A stretch of 35,686 nucleotides of DNA, from assembly GCA_021414065.1 (NCBI GenBank), contig JAIOPE010000180.1, positions 1 to 35,686 of the forward strand. The letters are read 5' to 3'. The DNA comes from Planctomycetota bacterium (GTDB taxonomy: Bacteria > Planctomycetota > JAJSAM01 > JAJVHW01). Under the pieces are notes generated by a model. That model saw only the letters and a program-made list of their open reading frames with translations. It had not been told where the DNA came from and ran no database searches. Below, piece by piece: positions 25,420 to 33,810 of this stretch. Every line of letters begins with the position of its first letter. Position 1 is the first letter of the stretch. A program made the position numbers and the translations under genes.

Positions 25420-26724
25420 TCAGCGCGAGCTCCGCTGCGCGCGTGAGTTCGACACTCCGGCGGACACCACGAACGCCACCGATGTCGCCACGAGTGCCGG
25501 CGCGACCAGGAACACGTTGCCCGTCGCCTCCGCGATGAACACCGCGGCGAACAGCAGACTGTTGTAGCTCGCCCCGGCGAACGCCGCGATGCCGAGCAGC
25601 GTGTAGACGCCGGGGTGGGACGGCGCGAGAGTCGCGTCGAAGCACGCACCGAGTGCTGCGCCGATCGTCGCGGTCGGGACGAACAGTCCGCCGACGCCGC
25701 CGGTGCCGAACGTCACCGCCGTTGCGAGGAGCTTGAGCGCGAAGATTGCGGCGCAGGCGACGAGCGCGAAGTGCCCGTTGAGGAGTTGGTTCGCGACGGG
25801 CAGACCGGACTGCAGCGTGACCGGCGTGCCGAGCAACGCCTGCCCGGCCCAGGCGAGCGCGACGAGGGCCACGCCGCCGATCGCTGTTCGCAGCCAGATC
25901 GTCGGCGCCGCTGACTCGGCCCGGCGTCGGATGACCGCGAGCGTCGCCAGGAAGAGATGGCTCGCGAGGCCCGCCGCGAGGCCGATCGCGAGCGCGACGA
26001 GCAGGTCCGTCGTCTCGAGTCGGTACTCGAACTGGATCGGGAAGTACGGACCCGACGGGCGGAACCGAGTGAACGCCCAGAACGACGTCGCCGCGGCGAC
26101 GAGGCTCGGCATGAGCGCGTCGAGTGCGAGGTCCCGCTTGAACGGCGACTCGACGCCCATCACCGCGCCGGAGAGCGGTGCGCGGAAGATCGCCGCGATG
26201 CCGGCCGAGCCGCCCGTGAGGAGCGTCGTGCGCCGGTCGCGCCCGGACAGGTCGAGTCCCACCTTCGCCGCGAACCCGTGGAACGCCGACCCGATCGTCG
26301 CACCGAGCCACTTGCTCGCGCCTTCCATGCCCGCGCTCGCGCCGAGTCCGAGCGTGGCGACCGACGCCGCGAGCTTCCCGGGCGCCGTGTCGAGCGGCAT
26401 GCCGCGCGTGCCTTCGTGGTACGCCTGCACGACTTCGTCCGCCATCGCCGACGACCGCACGCGGAACGCGCGGAGGACGAGTCCCGCGACGAGCATCGCG
26501 AAGAACGGCGAGACGAGCTGCACCGCGAGCGGCTGCGCCGTCACGCCCGCCCACAGCACGTCGTTGACGACCCAGTCGTACCCGGCGACCGTGCACCCGA
26601 CGAGCGCGCCGAGCGGCGCCGCCACGAGCAGCAGGTACTTCGTGTCGGAGACGCTCCTCCCGACGGCGACCGCGAGCCGCGGCGGTGCGTCATCGGGGGG
26701 AGCTGGGTCCGGCATGGGGCGCAT
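25420..26724 (-). CDS. CLC-family chloride channel/transporter, divergent
   Basis: A 434-residue membrane protein with about 10-12 hydrophobic helices, slightly short for the CLC family. It would move chloride or a similar anion, as a channel or in exchange for protons. Recognisable CLC signatures are GLGASAGMEGASKWLG (the GKEGP region, with the gating Glu as Glu134), GIAAIFRAPLSGAVMGVE and GTGGVGGLFVPTATIGAALG. The canonical GREGP proline is replaced by Ala, and GSGIP is not recognisable at its expected position (HEGTRGMP), so ion selectivity may differ. Start candidates are ATG 26724 and ATG 26715. Neither has a strong ribosome binding site; the longer one is listed. It has no C-terminal CBS domains. 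Confidence 0.9.
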   Translation of the reverse strand: MRPMPDPAPPDDAPPRLAVAVGRSVSDTKYLLLVAAPLGALVGCTVAGYDWVVNDVLWAGVTAQPLAVQLVSPFFAMLVAGLVLRAFRVRSSAMADEVVQAYHEGTRGMPLDTAPGKLAASVATLGLGASAGMEGASKWLGATIGSAFHGFAAKVGLDLSGRDRRTTLLTGGSAGIAAIFRAPLSGAVMGVESPFKRDLALDALMPSLVAAATSFWAFTRFRPSGPYFPIQFEYRLETTDLLVALAIGLAAGLASHLFLATLAVIRRRAESAAPTIWLRTAIGGVALVALAWAGQALLGTPVTLQSGLPVANQLLNGHFALVACAAIFALKLLATAVTFGTGGVGGLFVPTATIGAALGACFDATLAPSHPGVYTLLGIAAFAGASYNSLLFAAVFIAEATGNVFLVAPALVATSVAFVVSAGVSNSRAQRSSR

Positions 26725-26807
26725 CCCGGTCTAGCGACGCGACCCGCCGCAGGGAGCAAGAAACTGCGCTGACGCTCGTGCGGAGCACCGGATCCGCCGC
26801 CTTGCGG

Positions 26808-26878
26808 CGGGGACGGTCCCCAAAAACTCAAAATCGTGCCAGTCTTTGAGCCTTCAGAGTTTTTGGGGACCGTCCCCG
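26808..26878. repeat. REP-like inverted repeat, copy 1 (perfect 22-bp arms)
   Basis: The left arm 26808-26829 and right arm 26857-26878 are perfect reverse complements. Each carries the core GGGGACGGTCCCC / GGGGACCGTCCCC followed by an A/T run. The 27-base centre contains a further small inverted repeat (CTCAAA at 26827-26832, TTTGAG at 26845-26850). It is homologous along its length to copy 2. Such elements are usually mobilised by REP-associated tyrosine transposases; none is encoded here. Confidence 0.9.
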
Positions 26879-26925
26879 AGCGGGAAGCCCTGCGGCTCGG
26901 CGGGTCGATCTGACGCTCCGGACGC

Positions 26926-26931
26926 TACAAT
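26926..26931 (+). promoter_or_regulatory. Candidate -10 box (TACAAT)
   Basis: TACAAT lies 11 bases before the ATG at 26943. It is close to consensus in a very GC-rich background. No convincing -35 hexamer was seen. Confidence 0.3.
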
Positions 26932-26942
26932 CCGCGTGAACC

Positions 26943-27880
26943 ATGCGAACTCGAGTTCCGGGAGTGTCGCCGAGTCGGGTCTGCCCGTCGATTGCAGCCA
27001 TGACGCGAGTCTGTGGCGACGCGAGAGGTCGGCTGCGCCGGACGCGGACGTGGATCGCATGCGCCGTGTTGACTGCGATCGCCGTGTCCGCGCCGAGCGT
27101 GGGCGACGCAACCTCGATTCCTGGGAGCCGTATCGCGACTCGGGCGACGGGAGCTTCGCGATCGTCCGGCCGAAGGGGAACACCGCGCCGCTCGCCGTCA
27201 CGGCCGAAGGGCTCCCGACGACGTACGTCGATCGCGAGGCGATCGTCGCGGCGGCGAACGTCCCAGGACCTCCACTCGTCGTCGGGTTGATGACGGGGAA
27301 GAGCATCCGCATGCGCGTGAAGCTCCCGAGTGCGCCATCGGCGGCGGCGGCGGGTGCGGTGACGGTCTGGATCTGGGACACTCGCCATCCGGTGCTTCAG
27401 CGGAGCGTCACGGTGCCTACCGACGGCGACCTGGGTCCGCTCGGACCGGACCCGGTGGAGATCGCCGCGCAGACCACCGGCCCTGACGGCGCGACGCTCC
27501 TCGGTCGCGTGACGGCGACGCCGGGCTGCGATCCCATCGAGATCGAGCTGCGGCCGTCTGCGTGGCGCTACGCCGACGCTGCGAACGACGCCCCCGGCGT
27601 TCGGATTGACGACGGCACGATCGGCGGCGAGCAGCCCGGCGCCGCCGCGTGGTCTCTGGTCAACACCGATGGGACGGGCGGCCGATTGCAGTTCCCGACG
27701 TGGGTGGGCAGGGCGCTCCGTGTCCGGCCCGGGCGCTACGAGATCCGGCGCACGCGTGATGGCGACGGCGGTGACAGCGGGGATGGCAACGGCAACGCGA
27801 GCGCGCAACGCTTCCCCTGCGAGGCCCGCGACGGTGTCGATGTGGTGTTCACGCCGCCCCGCGCCCGGTCCGGGCGATGA
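26943..27880 (+). CDS. Hypothetical secreted protein with an apparent N-terminal frameshift
   Basis: Two frames have to be joined to make sense of this gene. Frame A, from ATG 26943 (or 27000), encodes a basic region and a good signal peptide (TWIACAVLTAIAVSAPSVGDA) ending near 27110, then turns Arg/Ser-rich and stops at 27290. Frame B, from about 27107 to 27880, encodes the body (NLDSWEPYRDSGDGSFAIVR... to VVFTPPRARSGR) with normal GC-rich third positions. Upstream of 27107 frame B is Arg-rich nonsense. One base missing near 27100-27120 would explain this, as a mutation, a sequencing or assembly error, or programmed shifting. A longer frame-B start at 26846 lies inside the repeat and is rejected. 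The body has no recognised domain. It contains a DGDGGDSGDGNGN low-complexity stretch near the C-terminus. Confidence 0.55.
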
Positions 27881-27924
27881 GCCGAGGGACGCAACCCCGG
27901 CCCCGGGGCGGAGCCGGGTACACG

Positions 27925-27994
27925 CGGGGACGGCCCCAAAAGCTCAAAGTCGTGCGGGTTCTTGAGCTTTCCGAGTTCTTGGGGACCGTCCCCC
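27925..27994. repeat. REP-like inverted repeat, copy 2
   Basis: This element is homologous to copy 1 at 26808-26878 along about 70 bases, with scattered changes. The left core is GGGGACGGCCCC (one base shorter than copy 1) and the right core GGGGACCGTCCCC, so the arms are imperfect. It ends 2 bases before the stop codon of the S9 peptidase gene and lies just after the end of the frameshifted gene. Confidence 0.88.
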
Positions 27995-27996
27995 AA

Positions 27997-29949
27997 CTAC
28001 CCCGCGTCGCCGGCGAGGAACTGGATCGACGACCCCTCGAGCGCGTCGCCGATGGGCTCGGCGCGGCCGCCGAGGTGGCGGGCGAGGAAGGTCTCCTCGA
28101 CGGCGCGGAAGGCGGTGTTGTTCACCGGGCGCGCGAAGCCGTGGCCCTCGTCGGGGAAGAGGACGTACGTGACGGGAATGCCGTGGGTCTTCATCGCGTC
28201 GGCGATCTGGTCGGACTCGGCCTTCTTCACGCGCGGATCGTTCGCGCCCTGCGCGATGAGGAGCGGACGGACGATCTTCGCCACGTGCGAGATGGGGGAC
28301 CGGGTCATGAGCTCGGCGTGACCCTCGGCGGTGTCGGGGTCGCCGACGCGGCGCTTGAAGATCTGGATGAGCGGGAGCCAGTACGGCGGCACGGAACGGA
28401 TGAGCGTGACGAGGTTCGACGGTCCGACGATGTCCACCGCGCACGCGAAAAGTCCCGGCGTGAACGTGAGGCCCGCGAGCGCTGCGTAGCCGCCGTAGCT
28501 GCCGCCGACGACCGCGACGCGCGCCGGGTCGGCGATGCCCTCCGCGACGGCCCAGCGGACGGCGTCCACGAGGTCGTCGTGCATCGTGCCGGACCACTGA
28601 CGGTCGGCCGCGTTGACGAACGCCTTGCCGAAGCCCGTCGAACCGCGGTAGTTGACGGAGAGGACGGCGTACCCGCGGTTCGCGAGCCACTGGTGCTCGG
28701 GATGGAAGCCCCAGACGTCGCGCGCCCACGGCCCGCCGTGAACGAGCAGGATCATCGGGAGCGGGTGGTCGGGCCGGGCTGTGTGCTGCGGGTCGGTCCA
28801 CGTCGGGAGCGACAGGTAGCTCGGCAGCGTGAGGCCGTCGCGGGCGGTCAGGTTGAAGGCGTGCATCCGGGAGAGCGACCCGGCGGCGAGGCCCTCGAGT
28901 GCGGCGCGCGCGGTGAAGAGGAACGTCGCCCGGCGGCCGTCACGGTCCCACACGTAGTACCGCGCCGGGCCGTCGTCCACCTGGAAGACGACGACCCAGG
29001 TCCGGTCGTCGGTCGTGCGGCTCGTGACCGTCGCGTCGCCGCGGCAGACGCCGCGCAGCGCCTCGAAGTCAGCGGCCACCGCCGGGTCGAGCGTCGTCCA
29101 CTCGCGTCGGAGCCCGTGGAATGCGACGGCCTGCGCGCGGCGCGTGACGGGGTGCTGGAGCAGGTGCTCCGCGTCGGCGCCGGGGTGCTCGGCGACGACC
29201 GTCGCGCGGCCCGTCGCGGTGTCCACCTCGACGAACGCCGACGTGTTCCGCCCGCGGCTGTCGAAGAGGTACGCCGTCGCGCCGTCGGCCGTGAGCCCGG
29301 CCATGTGCGTCGTCAGCTCGTCGTCCGGGCCGATGTCGCCCCAGGGCTCGGTCGCCCCGTCAGCGAGGAACCGGTGCAGGCGGCGGGCGCCGGTCGGGAG
29401 CGCCTCGAGTCCGAAGCGCGGGCGGAAGTCGTCGTCGAGCGTGACGTCCACGAACCGGTCGTTGCGGAGCACGAGCGTGCGCTCGCCGGTGCGGATGTCG
29501 ATCGTGTGGAGGTCGTGCCACTGCGCGTCGCGGTCGTTCAGGCCGACGGCGAGCTCGTGCGGACGCTTCGCCGACAGTCCACTCAACTGCGCCTGCACCC
29601 CGGCGATCGGGGTGAGGTCGCGCGTCGTTCCCGCTTCGAGGTCCACGACGAGGACGTGCCAGTTCTCGTCGCCGCCCAGGTCCTGGACGTAGATCAGGTG
29701 GCCGGGCGAGTGCGTCCACGAGAAGTCGCGCACGCCGCGGCCGCGGTCCTGCGTGACGGGCCGGGCCGACGCCGCGTCGAACGCGAGGCTGCCGTCGGCC
29801 GCGGTCGTGAGATCGCCGACCCAGACTTCCAGCACGCCGTCCACGGCGGCCAGGTAGGCGAGACGGCGACCGTCACGGGAGATGCGCGCGGCGGTCCGGT
29901 CGGGGTTGCCGAACAGGACGCGCCGCGGGATCAGGGGCGTTGCGAACAC
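27997..29949 (-). CDS. S9 family (prolyl oligopeptidase-type) serine peptidase
   Basis: A 650-residue peptidase with an N-terminal beta-propeller and a C-terminal alpha/beta hydrolase domain. The propeller region has strands such as RISRDGRRLAYLAAVDG, FSWTHSPGHLIYVQD and ADGATAYLFDSRGRN. The catalytic domain (from about residue 370) has LVHGGPWARDVWGF (oxyanion region) and GGSYGGYAAL with the nucleophile Ser484, then Asp571 in GANDPRVKK and His603 in PDEGHGF. All three triad residues are present. The layout is closest to acylaminoacyl-peptidase/dipeptidyl-peptidase-like S9 enzymes. No signal peptide is seen, so it may be cytoplasmic. The start is GTG 29949, 14 bases after the stop of the upstream gene, so co-transcription is likely. 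Confidence 0.93.
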   Translation of the reverse strand: MFATPLIPRRVLFGNPDRTAARISRDGRRLAYLAAVDGVLEVWVGDLTTAADGSLAFDAASARPVTQDRGRGVRDFSWTHSPGHLIYVQDLGGDENWHVLVVDLEAGTTRDLTPIAGVQAQLSGLSAKRPHELAVGLNDRDAQWHDLHTIDIRTGERTLVLRNDRFVDVTLDDDFRPRFGLEALPTGARRLHRFLADGATEPWGDIGPDDELTTHMAGLTADGATAYLFDSRGRNTSAFVEVDTATGRATVVAEHPGADAEHLLQHPVTRRAQAVAFHGLRREWTTLDPAVAADFEALRGVCRGDATVTSRTTDDRTWVVVFQVDDGPARYYVWDRDGRRATFLFTARAALEGLAAGSLSRMHAFNLTARDGLTLPSYLSLPTWTDPQHTARPDHPLPMILLVHGGPWARDVWGFHPEHQWLANRGYAVLSVNYRGSTGFGKAFVNAADRQWSGTMHDDLVDAVRWAVAEGIADPARVAVVGGSYGGYAALAGLTFTPGLFACAVDIVGPSNLVTLIRSVPPYWLPLIQIFKRRVGDPDTAEGHAELMTRSPISHVAKIVRPLLIAQGANDPRVKKAESDQIADAMKTHGIPVTYVLFPDEGHGFARPVNNTAFRAVEETFLARHLGGRAEPIGDALEGSSIQFLAGDAG

Positions 29950-29963
29950 GGCGGGGCCGGCCG

Positions 29964-30452
29964 TCAGATCCCGGCGACCTGGTAGTACGCGTCCTCGATC
30001 AGGTCGAGGAGCGCGTCGCCCGAGATGTCCACGTGGGGCGTGATCTCGACGTAGCGCCAGGCCGGGTCGGACTTCAGGCCGTCGTCATTGACGAACCGCT
30101 CAGCCCACGGGCTCGCCTTGGCCGCCGACTCCGTGGTCTGGAGGTACAGGCGGACCGAGTTCTCGTCGGCGATGTCGTTCCGGCGGTACCAGGGGTCGCC
30201 CGCCTTCGGCTTGAGGAGCACGCCGCAGAACGGGACCGGCGTCTTGCGCGACGGCATCTGCCGGGCGAAGTCGAGGTCGTGCTGCTCGCCGCCCTTGCCG
30301 GCCTTGGCGCCCTGGTGGAGCACGACGCTCTCGAGATCGAGCGCAATCCGAGTGATTCGCTCGAGCACGAGCATGGCCCGCTCGGTCCGGCCCTTGGTGA
30401 TGTCCACCCGGCCTGTCTTGTCAACCCACGCACGCAGCTTGTCGAGACTCAC
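29964..30452 (-). CDS. Hypothetical protein, 162 residues
   Basis: The start is GTG 30452, with GGGGAGGA about 7 bases upstream. The protein is soluble, charged and has no signal peptide or membrane segment. Visible features are an N-terminal helical part (KGRTERAMLVLERITRIALD), a middle containing VPFCGVLLKPKAGDPWYRR, and a C-terminal part (RYVEITPHVDISGDALLDLI) that looks like a strand plus helix. I do not recognise a family. It sits 14 bases ahead of the S9 peptidase gene and 102 bases after the DUF1501 gene on the same strand. It may be part of the same transcript. Confidence 0.75.
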   Translation of the reverse strand: MSLDKLRAWVDKTGRVDITKGRTERAMLVLERITRIALDLESVVLHQGAKAGKGGEQHDLDFARQMPSRKTPVPFCGVLLKPKAGDPWYRRNDIADENSVRLYLQTTESAAKASPWAERFVNDDGLKSDPAWRYVEITPHVDISGDALLDLIEDAYYQVAGI

Positions 30453-30554
30453 GGTGAAATCCTCCCCGGCGATGGCCCAGAGCGGCCCAAACCTCCATCA
30501 TGGACGCTCGGCGGGCCGGAGTCCACAACGGCGGGGCTCGGGCTCACGCCGCGC

Positions 30555-31685
30555 TCACCCCATCACGCCGACCGGGCGGGGGGCGTGGCCCGGGAAGACG
30601 CTTGCGACGTCGGTCGCACCGAAGCGCGCAGCGAGGGTCTCCCAGAGCAGGTCGCGATAGTCGGTCGTGACCTTCAGGTCGAGGCCGTCGTCGAGGCTGT
30701 CTTCGGCGAGGCCCGGCCAGTCGCAGACGACCCGCCCGCCCCGGACGCCGCCGCCGAGCGCGAACGCCACGCCGCCCCGCCCGTGATCGGTCCCGAGCGA
30801 CGAGTTCTCGGCCAGGCGCCGCCCGAACTCCGTGACGCACAGGGTCGTCACCCGGTCGCGGCGGCCGCCGAGGATGCGGTCGAAGCCGGCGAGGGCCTCG
30901 CCCAACTCCTTCAAGCGTCCCGGGAGCCCGACGGCCTGGCCGAAGTGGGTGTCGAACCCGCCGTGGTCGATCGTCGCGATCCGGAGCCCGACGTCGGACT
31001 CGACGAGGCGGGCGACCTGCGAGAGGGCCCGGCCGAGGTCGGTCTCGGCGGCGACGGGGGCCGACTTCGCGTCGCGCCGGAGTTCTTCGACGCGGTCGAG
31101 GAGCGCGAGCGCGTCCCGGGCGCCCTTTCGGACGAGCGCCGTCGCCGACGGTCCGCCGTCCGGATGGAGCGCGGCGAGCGCCGCCGCGAAGCCCTTCGCG
31201 TCGCCCGTCTTCGTGCCGACGGCGAGTTCGTCGAGCGACTCGACCGAGCAGGCCGACGGCGCGCCGCGGAGCGACTCGGGGAGCTGCGTCCCGAACGCGA
31301 TCGCAGAGAGCGCGCCGCCTTCGGCGGCCGACCGGAGCCATCGCGCGGCCCATCCGCCGGCCACGGGCTGCGCCTCCGAAGCGCCGTGCTCCATCTGGTC
31401 CTGCGCCTCGAAGTGCGAGCGCGTCGAGTCGTCGGACCCGATCGCGTGGACGATCGCGAGCCGCTGGTCGTCCCAGAGCGGACGCAGCGCGGCGAGGTCC
31501 TCGTGGAGGGCGAACCGGTCGTCGAGGCGGAGCGGGCCCGCGGCCATCGACGACGACCTCGGCTCGGCCAGGCGCAGCGTCGGGCGGGCCCGGTGGTACG
31601 CGGCTTCGGCGTACGGGGCGACGGCGGAGAGCCCGTCCATCCCGCCGCGGAGGAAGACGACGACGAGCGTGCGGGGTTCCGTCAT
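30555..31685 (-). CDS. DUF1501 domain-containing protein
   Basis: A 376-residue protein of the DUF1501 family, an alkaline-phosphatase/sulfatase-like fold of unknown activity that is abundant in Planctomycetota. Signatures are LVVVFLRGGMDGLS near the N-terminus, YAEAAYHRARPTL, SHFEAQDQME, IDHGGFDTHFGQ, VTEFGRR and TDHGRGGVAFALGGGV (probable metal-binding Asp/His residues). The ATG at 31685 overlaps the DUF1800 stop (ATGA), with AGGTGG 4 bases upstream; a GTG one codon earlier is also possible. Unlike many DUF1501 proteins it has no Tat or Sec signal. Its DUF1800 partner carries a secretion signal. Confidence 0.92.
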   Translation of the reverse strand: MTEPRTLVVVFLRGGMDGLSAVAPYAEAAYHRARPTLRLAEPRSSSMAAGPLRLDDRFALHEDLAALRPLWDDQRLAIVHAIGSDDSTRSHFEAQDQMEHGASEAQPVAGGWAARWLRSAAEGGALSAIAFGTQLPESLRGAPSACSVESLDELAVGTKTGDAKGFAAALAALHPDGGPSATALVRKGARDALALLDRVEELRRDAKSAPVAAETDLGRALSQVARLVESDVGLRIATIDHGGFDTHFGQAVGLPGRLKELGEALAGFDRILGGRRDRVTTLCVTEFGRRLAENSSLGTDHGRGGVAFALGGGVRGGRVVCDWPGLAEDSLDDGLDLKVTTDYRDLLWETLAARFGATDVASVFPGHAPRPVGVMG

Positions 31686-33220
31686 CACGCCACCTGAAAC
31701 GCGGGTGCGCAGAGGAGAAGCGCCACGCCCTCGGCCCGGCGGTCGGCGGCCGAGCCCTCAGCGCGCGCGGCGTATGCGTCGATCGCGGCGCGCTCCTCAG
31801 CGGTCGCGGGGCGGCCGAAGCAGAACGGGGCGAGGTCGGCGGGCGACGCCGCCTTGGCGTCGAGCCCGGCGCGCTTCGCGAGGTCCAGCAGGTCCACCTG
31901 CGTCTCGCCCAGGCGGTTCGTCGTGAGGGCCACGGCGAAGTTCCAGCGCCAGAGCAGCGTGCCCATCCAGGGCTCGGGCTCCTCGGGGTAGCCGTCGGGG
32001 GTGGGGTAGTGGAACGGGACGTGACCAAGGCGCTCGAGGTACCGGAGTTCCTCGGGCCCGGCGCGACACACGCCGCCGACCGCGCGGATCGACGACACGA
32101 TGAACTCGAACGGGCGCTTCGTCTTGCAGCCGACGCACGTCTCGAACTCGTCGCTCGTGAGGATGTGCCGCACGACCGCGCGCAGGTCGCCGCCGGTGTC
32201 GGTGAACACCTTCGCGGTGCTCTCGACCACGGTCGCGGGCGGCGGGTCGGCGACGAACCGGCGGCAGAGCTTCGTCGCCAGATGACGCGCCGTTGCAGGC
32301 GCGCCGCACACGATGTCGAGGAGACGGTCGAGGTCGGCCTCGCCGCCGCTGGCGGGGACCGTCGTGCCGAGGACCACCTTCGCGCCGTCGTCGTGCCAGT
32401 CCTTTCGGAACGCGAACCGGCCGCGGTCGAAGACGTGTTCCAGCCCGGCGCGGTCCTCCACCGTGAACCCCGTCAGGCAGCGCGCGGCCTCCATGACGTC
32501 GTTCTGCGTGTACCCGCCGTGGACGCCGAGGGTGTGCAGTTCGAGAAGTTCGCGGGCGTAGTTCTCGTTCGGGCGGTCGGCCGGACGTTCGCGGCGGTTC
32601 TCGGCGTTGTCGAGATAGCGGAGCATCGCGGGGGACCGCGCCGACGCGCCGACCAAGTCGCGGAACCGGCCGAGGGCGTGGGCGCGCACGACTTCGCGGT
32701 CGTCCCACGGCTTCGCCTCGCGGCAGCCCTTCTTCGCCGTCTGCATCGAGAAGTGGTCGCACCAGAACCCGACCATCACCTCGTGAATGCGTCGCTTGCT
32801 GTGGACGGCGCGGATCAGGTGGTGGCGCGTCAGGTCGCGGTCCACGACCTCGGGTTCGACGCTGCGGAGGTCGAGGGGTTCGTCTTCCATCGACTCGCAG
32901 TCGGCGACGCGCCAGTCGCACGCGCGGTCGTCGATCGTCTCGGGGTGGAGTTGCTCGTCGATCCAGGCCGCGCGGCCCATGCGACGGACGCGATCGACGT
33001 CGCCGGGGCGGGCGCCGTAGGCCGCGCGCGAGAGCAGGTGGAACGCCGATTCGACGCCGGCGATCCCGGGCAGGTCCACGCGGTCGGGCAGTCCGTCGTC
33101 CACGCCCGGAACGATGCCGACCATCCGGTCGCAGCCGGGGAGCGCGGCGAACGCCGAGACGGCCGCGAGCGACGCGCCGGCGCGGAGCACCGAGCGGCGG
33201 GTGGACGGGCGAGGGGTCAC
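31685..33220 (-). CDS. DUF1800 domain-containing protein with Tat-type lipoprotein signal
   Basis: A 511-residue protein starting at GTG 33220, which overlaps the upstream stop (GTGA) and has GAGG 7 bases upstream. The N-terminus is TRRSVLRAGASLAAVSAFAALPGC: a twin-arginine motif, a hydrophobic core and a lipobox. It is probably exported folded and lipid-anchored. DUF1800 features follow: HLLSRAAYGARPGDVDRVRRMG, MVGFWCDHFSMQ, LRYLDNAEN, NENYARELLELHTLGVHGGYTQNDV, LTGFTV, and a C-terminal helical part with ATKLCRRFV. DUF1800 and DUF1501 genes usually occur as pairs, as here. The function is unknown in the family. Confidence 0.93.
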   Translation of the reverse strand: MTPRPSTRRSVLRAGASLAAVSAFAALPGCDRMVGIVPGVDDGLPDRVDLPGIAGVESAFHLLSRAAYGARPGDVDRVRRMGRAAWIDEQLHPETIDDRACDWRVADCESMEDEPLDLRSVEPEVVDRDLTRHHLIRAVHSKRRIHEVMVGFWCDHFSMQTAKKGCREAKPWDDREVVRAHALGRFRDLVGASARSPAMLRYLDNAENRRERPADRPNENYARELLELHTLGVHGGYTQNDVMEAARCLTGFTVEDRAGLEHVFDRGRFAFRKDWHDDGAKVVLGTTVPASGGEADLDRLLDIVCGAPATARHLATKLCRRFVADPPPATVVESTAKVFTDTGGDLRAVVRHILTSDEFETCVGCKTKRPFEFIVSSIRAVGGVCRAGPEELRYLERLGHVPFHYPTPDGYPEEPEPWMGTLLWRWNFAVALTTNRLGETQVDLLDLAKRAGLDAKAASPADLAPFCFGRPATAEERAAIDAYAARAEGSAADRRAEGVALLLCAPAFQVA

Positions 33221-33738
33221 GCGCCGGCCTCGGCGGCGGCGGACGTCGTGATCGGCGTGGTTCGGGCGGCGATCGGGGCGGCGGCGAACGACAGCAGCCA
33301 CGCGCCGAAGCCGGCGCTCAGCAGCAGCGGGAACAGAACGAACCATCCGGCCAGCGGCAGCAGCGAGACGAGCGAGCAGACGATCGAGCCGCGCACGAGA
33401 GCCCGCCACGGGGTCGCCGCTGCGCCCGTCGACGGGAGCCGCGCGCCGAGTTCCGCGGCGACGGCGCCCATCCCGAAGACGGCCGCGAACGCGGCGCCGC
33501 CCCCGAGGAACGCCCCGCCGAGCGCGAACGCCTTGCCGATCACGGTCGCGATGGCGATCGCGAGGAAGAGCGCCACGAAGCCGAGCACCGTGGCGCGGGC
33601 CGGCCGGTCGCGCAGCACGTCTCGCATCCGCTCGAACCGCGCCGGGAAGAGGGCGGCGAGGAAGATCTGCGTCGCGGCGAACGTCGCCACGACTCCGACG
33701 GCGATGAGGGTGAGTCCCCAGACGGTGCCTGTGATCAT
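33217..33738 (-). CDS. Hypothetical four-helix integral membrane protein
   Basis: A 173-residue protein with about four transmembrane segments: near the N-terminus (LIAVGVVATFAATQIFLAAL), ATVLGFVALFLAIAIATVI, a Gly/Ala-rich helix (GGAFLGGGAAFAAVFGMGAV) and a C-terminal pair around LVSLLPLAGWFVLFPLLLSAG. A basic cytoplasmic loop (PARFERMRDVLRDRPARA) lies between the first two helices. AAGGAG lies 10 bases before ATG 33738. Its stop overlaps the DUF1800 start, so it is translationally coupled to the DUF1800-DUF1501 pair. I do not recognise a named family. Confidence 0.8.
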   Translation of the reverse strand: MITGTVWGLTLIAVGVVATFAATQIFLAALFPARFERMRDVLRDRPARATVLGFVALFLAIAIATVIGKAFALGGAFLGGGAAFAAVFGMGAVAAELGARLPSTGAAATPWRALVRGSIVCSLVSLLPLAGWFVLFPLLLSAGFGAWLLSFAAAPIAARTTPITTSAAAEAGA

Positions 33739-33810
33739 GAGCGGGTTGCTCCTTCCGGAGCCGTACTACCCCGTCGGGCGCGCGTCGGTTGCAGGCGCGG
33801 TTCGCGCTCG

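Noticed and set aside
26846-26942. ATG 26846 as start of the gene ending at 27880
   Set aside because: It lies inside the REP-like repeat, and the following residues are translated repeat and Arg-rich sequence.
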